A stretch of 5,681 nucleotides of DNA from an uncultured Muribaculaceae bacterium (GTDB taxonomy: Bacteria > Bacteroidota > Bacteroidia > Bacteroidales > Muribaculaceae): contig CAJUAT010000081.1 of the NCBI GenBank assembly GCA_910584525.1, forward strand, positions 1-5,681, written 5' to 3'. Made by a program: the position numbers and the translations under genes. Numbering within the stretch: position 1 is the first letter of the stretch; each line of letters starts with the position of its first letter. The notes below the pieces were generated by a model, which searched no databases, was not told the origin of the DNA, and worked only from the letters and a program-made list of their open reading frames with translations. This document shows, in pieces, positions 1 through 5,466 of the stretch.

Positions 1-47
1 TTGCTGTCAGTCACATACCTCGGTATGCTCCTTCAGCAACCGACTGA
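1..47. repeat. Palindromic REP-like element (possibly cut by window edge)
   Basis: Three nested or crossing inverted repeats are visible. CATAC (14-18) pairs with GTATG (23-27) around a CTCG loop. TTGCTG (1-6) pairs with CAGCAA (34-39), and TCAGTC (7-12) pairs with GACTGA (42-47). The last two cross, so as RNA they could form a pseudoknot or two alternative folds. The layout resembles small dispersed palindromic units, and it may begin left of base 1. No second copy of this part is present in the window, so repeat status is inference. The reading frame from base 2 to 103 is open, but its translation looks like no protein I know. Confidence 0.4.
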
Positions 48-85
48 AATCGCCTAAAGTCTGCGACCCCTATGGCCTCGAAATT

Positions 86-100
86 TTAAGGAACGCGCTC
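86..100 (+). repeat. Diverged single copy of the 15-bp repeat found at 5068-5097
   Basis: TTAAGGAACGCGCTC at this position differs at one base from the second tandem unit at 5083-5097. It sits 18 bases before the start codon of the barrel gene. It could be part of a dispersed intergenic element together with the palindrome at 1-47, or a protein-binding site. Confidence 0.45.
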
Positions 101-118
101 TAACAACAATGATTTCCG

Positions 119-1399
119 ATGAATATAATAAGCAAGCTAAAAGCGGTAGCTGAACTGAGTGCGGCGGCTGTAATGCTGGCCGTGGCTGTCACGGCGCAGG
201 CTCAGGGCACCACAACGCCTTACTCCATGTATGGCTACGGCATACTTGGCGACCGCGCCACCTCTATGCAGCGTCAGATGGGTTCCGTAGGCGTGGCCAT
301 GAACTCCGGCCGTCAGGTCAACGTGATGAACCCGGCATCATACGCCGCCACTGACTCGCTGACGTTTCTCTTCGACCTCGGCGCCGACCTCACGATGCTG
401 TGGTCGCAGGAAAACAGCGCCAAGGGTTTCAATGTGGGAGGCGGCGTGGATTACGTAACCATGCAGTTCCCCATCAGCAAGCATTTCGGCGGATCCATAG
501 GTCTGCTCCCTTACAGCTCCGTCGGCTATTCGTTCGGCAACGATATCATGCACGGCACCATGGAGAACCAGGGCACCGGCGGCATCAATGAGCTTTATCT
601 TGGCCTGGCGGGATCCGTGGCCGGCTTCTCCCTCGGTTTCAATATCAGCTACAACTTCGGAAACATCATCAACGATGTATATTCCACGCCATCGGGAAGC
701 GGCCGTTCCAAATTCGAGCATGTCATGGAGGTGCGCGACTGGAATATCCTCATAGGCGCTCAGTACAAGCTTAAGATCGACCGCTTCAACAGCATGGTGC
801 TCGGCCTTACCTACAGCCCCAAGAAGACCCTTCTGGGCACATCGCGCGCCACTACCCAGGAAATGAGCCAGGATGCACAGCCCGACACGGTGGCTACTAT
901 GAAGCTCAAGAACAATTATTATACCCCCAATATGGTGGGTGCCGGCATAAGCTATACCTACTCTAAGTCATCGAAGTTCACCGTAGAGGCCGATTTTCTG
1001 TGGCAGGGATGGAGCGACTGCAAATATTCGCCCATGTATGCCGACAAGACAGGCAAGGTGGTGTTCGACGGCATGACTTTCAACGACCGTACCCGCTATG
1101 CCGTAGGCGCCGAGTTCGTGCCTAAGTTGCGCGGCGGATATCTCCAGAAAATAGCTTACCGTATCGGCGGATATTACAGCAACGACTACCTCCGCATCGG
1201 CAACAGCAATGTCAAGGAGTATGGCGTTACCTGCGGTTTCGGATTTCCCACGCCCGAGGGCAGGACGGTAATCAATCTCGGCCTCGAGTGGAAACATCGG
1301 TATGCCACTCCGGTAAAGCTGATCGGCGAGAATTATTTCAATATCACGCTCGGCGTCAACTTCAACGAGGTATGGTTCTTCAAGCGTAAAATCCGTTGA
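119..1399 (+). CDS. Predicted outer-membrane beta-barrel protein, FadL/PorV-like
   Basis: The 426-residue product starts with a signal peptide: positive residues at 6 and 8, a hydrophobic Ala/Val-rich core at about 10-25, and a likely signal peptidase I site after AQA (26-28). The mature part is rich in Gly and aromatic residues in alternating short strands, as in outer-membrane barrels. Near its N-terminus it carries a conserved-looking block (YSMYGYG at 35-41, GSVGVAM at 55-61, NPASYAATDS at 71-80) that I associate with a FadL/OmpP1- and PorV-like family common in Bacteroidales. The C-terminal strand (NYFNITLGVNF, 405-415) ends in an aromatic-basic tail (EVWFFKRKIR). It is the first gene of a block with lptC and a CNNM/CorC gene. 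I see no promoter in bases 1-118, so it may be transcribed from upstream. Transported substrate is unknown. An alternative ATG at 109 is out of frame and gives only 14 codons. Confidence 0.85.
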   Translation: MNIISKLKAVAELSAAAVMLAVAVTAQAQGTTTPYSMYGYGILGDRATSMQRQMGSVGVAMNSGRQVNVMNPASYAATDSLTFLFDLGADLTMLWSQENSAKGFNVGGGVDYVTMQFPISKHFGGSIGLLPYSSVGYSFGNDIMHGTMENQGTGGINELYLGLAGSVAGFSLGFNISYNFGNIINDVYSTPSGSGRSKFEHVMEVRDWNILIGAQYKLKIDRFNSMVLGLTYSPKKTLLGTSRATTQEMSQDAQPDTVATMKLKNNYYTPNMVGAGISYTYSKSSKFTVEADFLWQGWSDCKYSPMYADKTGKVVFDGMTFNDRTRYAVGAEFVPKLRGGYLQKIAYRIGGYYSNDYLRIGNSNVKEYGVTCGFGFPTPEGRTVINLGLEWKHRYATPVKLIGENYFNITLGVNFNEVWFFKRKIR

Positions 1400-1422
1400 T
1401 ATTGGGCATGGTGGGAGCACAT

Positions 1423-2079
1423 ATGCGAGGCGCGGGAATGGCGTTGGCGGCTTTATGTATGCTGTCCATAGTGCTGCCGTCATGTCGCGACGAGAAGAAA
1501 ATCGACGTGGCCTCACGGTTGAATCCGGCACTGATGCCCACCATGACCACCATCAATGTGTCGACCCTTATATCCGACTCCGGCGTTATTCAGTATAAGA
1601 TAGTGTCGCCGTTATGGCGTGTCTACGACCAGGTCGACACGCCATACTGGACTTTCCCCAAGGGATTGTATCTGCAGAAGTATGATGCCTATTTTCATGT
1701 GATAGCCACAGTGGCAGCCGATTCGGCCCGCTATTTCAAGGACCGCCGCCTGTGGCGTCTCGATGGAAATGTGGAGCTCACCAAAGCCCCGAAGGATCTG
1801 TTCCTGTCGCAACAGCTCTTCTGGGACGAAGCCCGGCATCAGATTTACAGCGACTCGTTCATTCATATAGAAACAGAGACACATGTGCTCGAAGGGATAG
1901 GCTTCCGTTCCGACGACAGGTTAACCAATTATTCGGTGATGAAGCCGCAGGGCATCTTCCCGGTAAAGCGTGAGGACTTCGCCGCCGGCAACCCATCGGC
2001 CACACCTCCCGGCCCCGTGCCGGCGCCGGTGCCTCCCGACAGCCATGTCCCCGATGATGCTCAGGCATCTCAACAATAG
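1423..2079 (+). CDS. lptC: LPS export ABC transporter periplasmic lipoprotein LptC
   Basis: From the ATG at 1423 the product has 218 residues. LptC is the bridge that accepts LPS from the LptBFG transporter at the inner membrane and passes it to LptA. The N-terminus is a lipoprotein signal: Arg2, a hydrophobic stretch at 6-18, and lipobox LPSC with Cys21. Residues about 40-185 fit Bacteroidetes LptC: the opening TTINVSTLISDSGVIQYKI (42-60), PYWTFPKGLYL (74-84), LWRLDGNV (110-117) and QIYSDSFIHIE (140-150). The tail from about 190 is proline-rich (PPGPVPAPVPP) and looks unstructured. I chose ATG 1423 because GGGAG lies 5 bases before it and the signal peptide then has normal length. In-frame alternatives are ATG 1408 and TTG 1396, the latter overlapping the stop of the previous gene. 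The next gene begins 8 bases after the stop, implying co-transcription. Confidence 0.88.
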   Translation: MRGAGMALAALCMLSIVLPSCRDEKKIDVASRLNPALMPTMTTINVSTLISDSGVIQYKIVSPLWRVYDQVDTPYWTFPKGLYLQKYDAYFHVIATVAADSARYFKDRRLWRLDGNVELTKAPKDLFLSQQLFWDEARHQIYSDSFIHIETETHVLEGIGFRSDDRLTNYSVMKPQGIFPVKREDFAAGNPSATPPGPVPAPVPPDSHVPDDAQASQQ

Positions 2080-2087
2080 TATAAGTT

Positions 2088-3374
2088 ATGGAACTTCCAT
2101 TGGCTCTCGCCATCATTATCACCATCATAGCCGTGGCCTTCTCCGGCCTTTTCTCCGGTACGGAGATAGCCTTCGTGCAGTCGAGCAAGGTACGCATGGA
2201 AATCGACGCCACTCGCGGCGGCTGGGTGGACCGTATCATCAGGATGTTCTCGCGTCATGAGGACATGTTCATATCCACTCTGCTCGTAGGCAACAACGTG
2301 GTGCTCGTAATCTACGGTATCTCTTTCTCGGCCATCATAAATCCCTTCCTGGAGGAATGGTTCAACCATAGCGAGGCGCTCGTGCTGATATGCAACACCC
2401 TGCTCTCTACCGGTCTGATACTTATTGCCGGGGAGTTTCTGCCCAAGACCACCTTCCGCATCAATCCCAACTTCATGATGCGGGTGCTGGCGTTGCCTCT
2501 CTATCTGATATATCTGGTGCTCTATCCGGTGTCGTGGTTCGTGTCGGCGATATCCAAAGGCCTAATGCGGCTCTTCGGCCTCGGCGACGAGCGGCAGGCC
2601 GAATCGCGCCTGACAATGGACCAGCTCGACAATTATATTCAGCAGTCGATGGAGCGCCAGCAGGACCGACAGACCGTGGAGAATGAAGTCAAGATTTTCC
2701 GTAACGCCATAGATTTCAAGGATACCCAGATCGGGGAGTGCATGATTCCACGCAACGAGATTATCTCCGTGCCTATGGAGGGAACATCGCGCAAGGATCT
2801 GCTCAAGATATTCATCTCCACAGGCAGGTCAAAGGTGATAGTGTACCGTGAGGACATCGACGATGTTGTGGGCTACCTGCATGTGTCGGAACTCTTCAAC
2901 AGCGACAACGACTGGCGACGCCGGCTGAAGCCGGTGCTCTTCACTCCCGAGACCATGCTCGCCAACAAGATGATGCGCCGCATGCTTAACGAGAAGAAAT
3001 CGCTCGCGGTGGTGGTTGACGAGTTTGGCGGTACCGCCGGCCTCGTAACCCTCGAGGACCTCGTGGAGGAAATATGCGGCGAGATAGAGGACGAACACGA
3101 TAAACAGAAAATCATATGCCGGCAGATAGCCCCCGATGTCTATGAGTGTTCGGGCCGCGTAGAGGTGAGCCAGCTGAACGAGGAGTTTCATCTTGACATC
3201 CGCGAAAACGAAGAGGAATACCATACCCTGGCCGGATATATTCTCACCAACAATGAGGCCCTCCCGATGCCTGACGAAACTTTTGTGATTGGCCGGCTGA
3301 GGTTTACGGTCCTCAAGATGACCAGCACCAAGATAGAACTTCTGAAAGTGGAACGGCTCCCCGATGAGGAATGA
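2088..3374 (+). CDS. CNNM/CorC-type membrane protein (hemolysin C family): DUF21, CBS pair, CorC_HlyC
   Basis: This 428-residue inner-membrane protein has the full family layout. The DUF21/CNNM region spans about 1-195, with hydrophobic segments near 4-22, 62-84, 97-115 and 131-156. Family motifs are visible at SGTEIAF (23-29) and GEFLPK (115-120). Two CBS domains follow at about 205-270, opening with MIPRNE (219-224), and about 283-335, ending in the hallmark DEFGGTAGLVTLEDLVEEI (311-329) and an acidic stretch. A CorC_HlyC domain spans about 346-425. Relatives are linked to magnesium or cobalt efflux and the CBS pair binds adenine nucleotides. The 'hemolysin' name is historical. GldE of gliding bacteria has the same domains, but the neighbours seen here do not support that name. 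It starts 8 bases after lptC, so it is the third gene of the same unit. No obvious terminator follows its stop. Confidence 0.9.
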   Translation: MELPLALAIIITIIAVAFSGLFSGTEIAFVQSSKVRMEIDATRGGWVDRIIRMFSRHEDMFISTLLVGNNVVLVIYGISFSAIINPFLEEWFNHSEALVLICNTLLSTGLILIAGEFLPKTTFRINPNFMMRVLALPLYLIYLVLYPVSWFVSAISKGLMRLFGLGDERQAESRLTMDQLDNYIQQSMERQQDRQTVENEVKIFRNAIDFKDTQIGECMIPRNEIISVPMEGTSRKDLLKIFISTGRSKVIVYREDIDDVVGYLHVSELFNSDNDWRRRLKPVLFTPETMLANKMMRRMLNEKKSLAVVVDEFGGTAGLVTLEDLVEEICGEIEDEHDKQKIICRQIAPDVYECSGRVEVSQLNEEFHLDIRENEEEYHTLAGYILTNNEALPMPDETFVIGRLRFTVLKMTSTKIELLKVERLPDEE

Positions 3375-3424
3375 TTCCGGGGAACGGATCGTCATTCGTC
3401 GAAATTTTTTTTGCGACAGACAGA

Positions 3425-3460
3425 TTTGGTTTTTATATTTGAAAAAAATAGCTAACTTTG
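3425..3460 (+). promoter_or_regulatory. Bacteroidetes-type promoter for the ECF sigma gene
   Basis: The -7 element TAACTTTG (3453-3460) matches the Bacteroidetes consensus TAnnTTTG exactly. A TTTG (3425-3428) lies 24 bases upstream, a little further than the usual 19-21; T-rich DNA fills the gap. Transcription should begin near 3464-3467, giving a leader of about 90 bases before the ATG at 3556. The assignment rests on consensus match and position. Confidence 0.65.
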
Positions 3461-3555
3461 TGGCGAAGTTCAGTGATGGAAGCGTAAGACACTTCAGTTG
3501 CCCTACTTCACAGCATTGAAACAACAAGGCAAAAAAACACACAAATCTTAGTTTA

Positions 3556-4062
3556 ATGAACAAGAGCAATACCTTCAAGTCCTCGGTAATAGGAATGCAA
3601 GGGAATCTCATGGCTTTTGCACTGAAGCTGACCACCAATAAGGAGGAGGCTCATGATCTGGTGCAGGATACATGCCTGAAAGCGCTTGACAACGAAGACA
3701 AATTCGTTGACAATGCCAACTTCAAGGGGTGGATTCTGACGATTATGCGCAATATCTTTATCAACAATTATCGGCGGGAAGTGCGAGAAAACACAGTAAT
3801 CGACAGCACGGAAAGCCTTTATTATCTCAATGCCACGCAGGAATCCGGAATCGCGACCCCCGAAGGCGCTTATGGTGCCACGGAAATTACGTCAATCCTT
3901 GCAAGTTTCCCCGCAGATTTCCGGAAACCATTCTCCATGCTGATGGCCGGCTACAAGTATGAAGAAATATCCAAGGCTCTCGACATGCCTGTCGGTACTG
4001 TCAAAAGCCATATATTCTTCACCCGTAAACGCCTGCGCGAAATCCTTAAGGACTACCGTTAA
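3556..4062 (+). CDS. RNA polymerase sigma factor, ECF subfamily
   Basis: The 168-residue protein has the two-domain build of ECF sigma factors, which direct RNA polymerase to alternative promoters. Region 2 spans about 15-75, with the core-binding and promoter-melting helices around EEAHDLVQDTCLKAL (30-44) and FKGWILTIMRNIFINNYRR (56-74). A linker follows at about 76-108. Region 4 spans about 110-165 and has a helix-turn-helix at YKYEEISKALDMPVGTVKSH (133-152) for -35 recognition. Length is normal. It has its own promoter and terminator, so it looks monocistronic. No anti-sigma factor or surface receptor gene lies beside it, so its control and regulon cannot be read from this window. The start ATG sits in an AT-rich leader without a strong Shine-Dalgarno sequence, normal for this phylum. 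Confidence 0.92.
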   Translation: MNKSNTFKSSVIGMQGNLMAFALKLTTNKEEAHDLVQDTCLKALDNEDKFVDNANFKGWILTIMRNIFINNYRREVRENTVIDSTESLYYLNATQESGIATPEGAYGATEITSILASFPADFRKPFSMLMAGYKYEEISKALDMPVGTVKSHIFFTRKRLREILKDYR

Positions 4063-4081
4063 CTTATTACCCCAAACTTAC

Positions 4082-4119
4082 AAGAGACTGTTTCGTTATG
4101 AAACAGCCTCTTTATTTTG
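4082..4119 (+). terminator. Rho-independent terminator of the ECF sigma gene
   Basis: AAGAG-A-CTGTTTC (4082-4094) pairs with GAAACAG-C-CTCTT (4100-4112) around the loop GTTAT, giving 12 pairs with one A/C mismatch. The T-rich tail TTTATTTTG follows. It starts 19 bases after the sigma gene stop codon. Confidence 0.85.
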
Positions 4120-4147
4120 TCCGGCACCCTCGGAACAGATACAAAAT

Positions 4148-4184
4148 AAAACGGAGCCACAGGCCTCGACCCGGACTCCGTTTT
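4148..4184. terminator. Bidirectional terminator in the convergent gap
   Basis: AAAACGGAG (4148-4156) pairs perfectly with CTCCGTTTT (4176-4184) around a 19-base loop. On the minus strand the stem is followed by TTTTATTTTGT, a good U-tract; on the plus strand by TTTTGT. The sigma gene already has a terminator, so this one most likely ends the leftward nitroreductase transcript, about 107 bases past its stop, and acts as a backup for the + strand. Confidence 0.75.
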
Positions 4185-4290
4185 GTCGCTTGTGCATTGT
4201 TCTATTATTTTAAAGGCAATGTCTGCGACAATCACCTATATTATAGACGTAAAAAATCCTGTTTTAGTTTATTCGCAGGTATAATTTTTT

Positions 4291-5043
4291 TTATTTTTTT
4301 ACGTCGTATCCCTGGTTTTTGAGATATTGGAGTATCTCATACCCCATGGCATGGTCGTAATAGTCGATAATATGGGCGCACCAGTCGTTGTCGGAAGTGC
4401 CTCCGGCACGTGTCTTGTTGTATTCCGAGACCCTGTTGTCGTAGGCAGCCAGCTCCTCGGTCATCTCGGCGGTGTCGCCGCGGTATCTGTTGGAATGGAA
4501 CACCAGACTCTCCGGCTGCTTGGGTTTAAGGTCGGGGTGCTCGCGGGGAATACCCAATGCCAGACCGCATACCACAAACACTCCCTTGGGGAGATGCAGC
4601 AGCTCGGCGATTTTTGCCGGGTCGGCTGTGCGCAGGTAGCCTATGCAGTTGCAGCCCAGTCCGCACGACTCTGCCGCAACTACCGCGCTCATCATGGCCA
4701 GCGAGGCATCGATGATGCCTATCGTCACGCCGTCCATCGTATCGGTGAAGGAGGGCATCTGTAGATTTTTCGCCTTGGCCAGAAGGGATATCTTGTTGTA
4801 GTCGCTCACGAAAATCAGCAACCTGTTGCACGTCTTGAGCTGCTTCTGGTTGGTGATGGCATAGAGCTCCTCTTTCAACGGCTGGTCATCGATTTCTATC
4901 ACCGAAAACTGCTGGCCGTTGTAGCTGGTGGGAGTGTTGCGTACAGCCTCCCGTATCAGTGTCATTGTCTCCGCAGGTATCGCCTCTCGCTCGTAGCGCC
5001 GGATGCTCACGCGATCCAGCAATGTCTCTTTTACGCTTTTCAT
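4291..5043 (-). CDS. Nitroreductase family protein, NfsA/FRP-like flavin oxidoreductase
   Basis: The 250-residue protein fits the NfsA-like branch of FMN-dependent nitroreductases, which use NAD(P)H to reduce nitroaromatics, quinones or flavins in the cytoplasm. Visible landmarks are the N-terminal FMN phosphate-binding motif VSIRRYE (12-18), PTSYNGQQFSV (38-48) where other members have the S-x-N-x-Q flavin-contacting loop, the central helix GVTIGIIDASLAMMSAVVAA (105-124) followed by GLGCNCIGYLR (128-138), and the NfsA-type block LALGIPREHPDLKPKQ (161-176) with the conserved SNRY (184-187). Length is typical of the branch. The physiological substrate cannot be inferred from sequence. It is convergent to the sigma gene and lies downstream of the structured RNA on the same strand, separated by that RNA's terminator. 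I find no clear TAnnTTTG promoter between 5044 and 5101, so its promoter is unresolved. The stop codon sits in an A/T-rich tract. Confidence 0.9.
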   Translation of the reverse strand: MKSVKETLLDRVSIRRYEREAIPAETMTLIREAVRNTPTSYNGQQFSVIEIDDQPLKEELYAITNQKQLKTCNRLLIFVSDYNKISLLAKAKNLQMPSFTDTMDGVTIGIIDASLAMMSAVVAAESCGLGCNCIGYLRTADPAKIAELLHLPKGVFVVCGLALGIPREHPDLKPKQPESLVFHSNRYRGDTAEMTEELAAYDNRVSEYNKTRAGGTSDNDWCAHIIDYYDHAMGYEILQYLKNQGYDVKK

Positions 5044-5067
5044 ATCTTTACGCTATTCTTCTCATTT

Positions 5068-5097
5068 TTAAGGAACTCGCTGTTAAGGAACTCGCTC
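5068..5097. repeat. Tandem 15-bp direct repeat upstream of the nitroreductase gene
   Basis: TTAAGGAACTCGCTG (5068-5082) is followed at once by TTAAGGAACTCGCTC (5083-5097); only the last base differs. The array lies 24-54 bases upstream of the nitroreductase start and just past the RNA terminator. A diverged copy lies at 86-100. It may be a dispersed intergenic repeat or paired sites for a regulator of the nitroreductase gene; the sequence alone does not decide. Confidence 0.7.
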
Positions 5098-5101
5098 TAT
5101 T

Positions 5102-5135
5102 AAAAAACCGGTGAACGCAAACGCCTTCACCGGTT
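5102..5135 (-). terminator. Rho-independent terminator of the structured RNA
   Basis: Read on the minus strand, AACCGGTGAA (5135-5126) pairs perfectly with TTCACCGGTT (5115-5106) over 10 bp, with a 10-base loop between. The final TT of the stem is part of a run of six T (5107-5102). This is one of the strongest terminators in the window and fixes the 3' end of the RNA near 5101. Confidence 0.92.
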
Positions 5136-5384
5136 GTGAGATCCACATCAAAGGATTGTGACGAAACTCCGAACGACAGGATTTGAGTGCTCGCCAATCT
5201 TTGTAATCCACCTCGTGACTCCCGGAGGAGTCAACGCCTTGCGGCGCGGGGCCCGCCATCAACGGGCAAGCTTGTCTCGGCATTTCTTTTTATATTGATG
5301 AGTTTCCCAATATGCTTTGATGTGGGATATCTTTGTAAGGGATGGTGTTACCATCGCCTTTAGCTCTCTCGCTTTCCTTTACAA
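5102..5384 (-). ncRNA. Candidate structured non-coding RNA, about 283 nt, family unassigned
   Basis: The unit runs from a near-consensus promoter to a strong terminator and is full of self-complementarity. The 5' module (5384-5333) is closed by TTGTAA/TTACAA plus GG/CC and holds hairpins AGC-GAGAGA-GCT and GATGGT-AAC-ACCATC. A long-range stem follows: 5331-5315 pairs with 5153-5138, about 15 bp with one bulge and one mismatch. It encloses hairpins at 5313-5292, 5267-5251 (GCCCG/CGGGC), 5246-5235 (CGCC-GCAA-GGCG, a GNRA tetraloop), 5233-5216 (TGACTCC-TCCG-GGAGTCA, a UNCG tetraloop) and 5199-5154. The terminator hairpin comes last. Stable tetraloops and nested stems are what structured RNAs show. 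It lacks motifs I would expect of RNase P RNA, tmRNA or SRP RNA. It could belong to a known Bacteroidales family such as Bacteroidales-1 or a 6S-like RNA; I cannot confirm this. An internal reading frame (5283-5083) runs through the terminator with no stop inside the transcript, so it is unlikely to be a gene. Confidence 0.75.
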
Positions 5385-5386
5385 CG

Positions 5387-5418
5387 CAAAGTTAGATATT
5401 TCTGTTTAGTTTTCCAAA
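5387..5418 (-). promoter_or_regulatory. Bacteroidetes-type promoter of the structured RNA
   Basis: On the minus strand the -33 element TTTG (5418-5415) is followed after exactly 20 bases by TAACTTTG (5394-5387), matching the phylum consensus TTTG-N19-21-TAnnTTTG. The predicted start, about 5384, coincides with the first base of the 5' stem TTGTAA. Confidence 0.85.
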
Positions 5419-5428
5419 TCCATCTTAT

Positions 5429-5466
5429 GATTTTTCGCGATTTTGCTCCGGATTTTTTCGCGATTT
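5429..5466. repeat. Two direct copies of a TCGCGA-centred motif upstream of the RNA promoter
   Basis: GATTTTTCGCGATTTT (5429-5444) and GATTTTTTCGCGATTT (5451-5466) share a TCGCGA core flanked by T/A tracts. The cores lie 23 bp apart, close to two helical turns, and centre near -54 and -77 relative to the predicted RNA start. That is a usual place for activator sites, but the function is inferred. Confidence 0.5.

Noticed and set aside
2..103. Open frame at the left edge that might be the end of an upstream gene
   Set aside because: Its short translation resembles no protein I know and it lies over the palindromic element; left unassigned.
968..1531. Minus-strand open frame of 187 codons opposite the barrel and lptC genes
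   Set aside because: Antisense to two supported genes, with no recognisable motif or start context.
3358..3412. Hairpin over the stop codon of the CNNM/CorC gene followed by a run of eight T
   Set aside because: TCCCCG/CGGGGA (3358-3363, 3378-3383) ends about 21 bases before the T run, too far for an intrinsic terminator; the T run more likely belongs to the upstream region of the next promoter.
2829..3638. Long minus-strand open frame (269 codons) across the CNNM/CorC gene end and the sigma gene start
   Set aside because: It is antisense to a clear family protein and a promoter region, and its translation shows no domain; a frame shadow of GC-rich coding DNA.
4327..4764. Plus-strand open frame of 145 codons opposite the nitroreductase gene
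   Set aside because: Antisense shadow; the minus-strand product has family motifs over its whole length.
5292..5313. Possible hammerhead ribozyme because the + strand reads TTGATGAG near GTTTC
   Set aside because: The CUGAUGA, GAAA and cleavage-site core are not present in the right order with three stems; the segment is explained as a simple hairpin of the minus-strand RNA.
5102..5384. Assignment of the RNA to RNase P RNA, tmRNA or SRP RNA
   Set aside because: The conserved core motifs I would expect, such as GAGGAAAGUC for RNase P or the tRNA-like end of tmRNA, are not visible.
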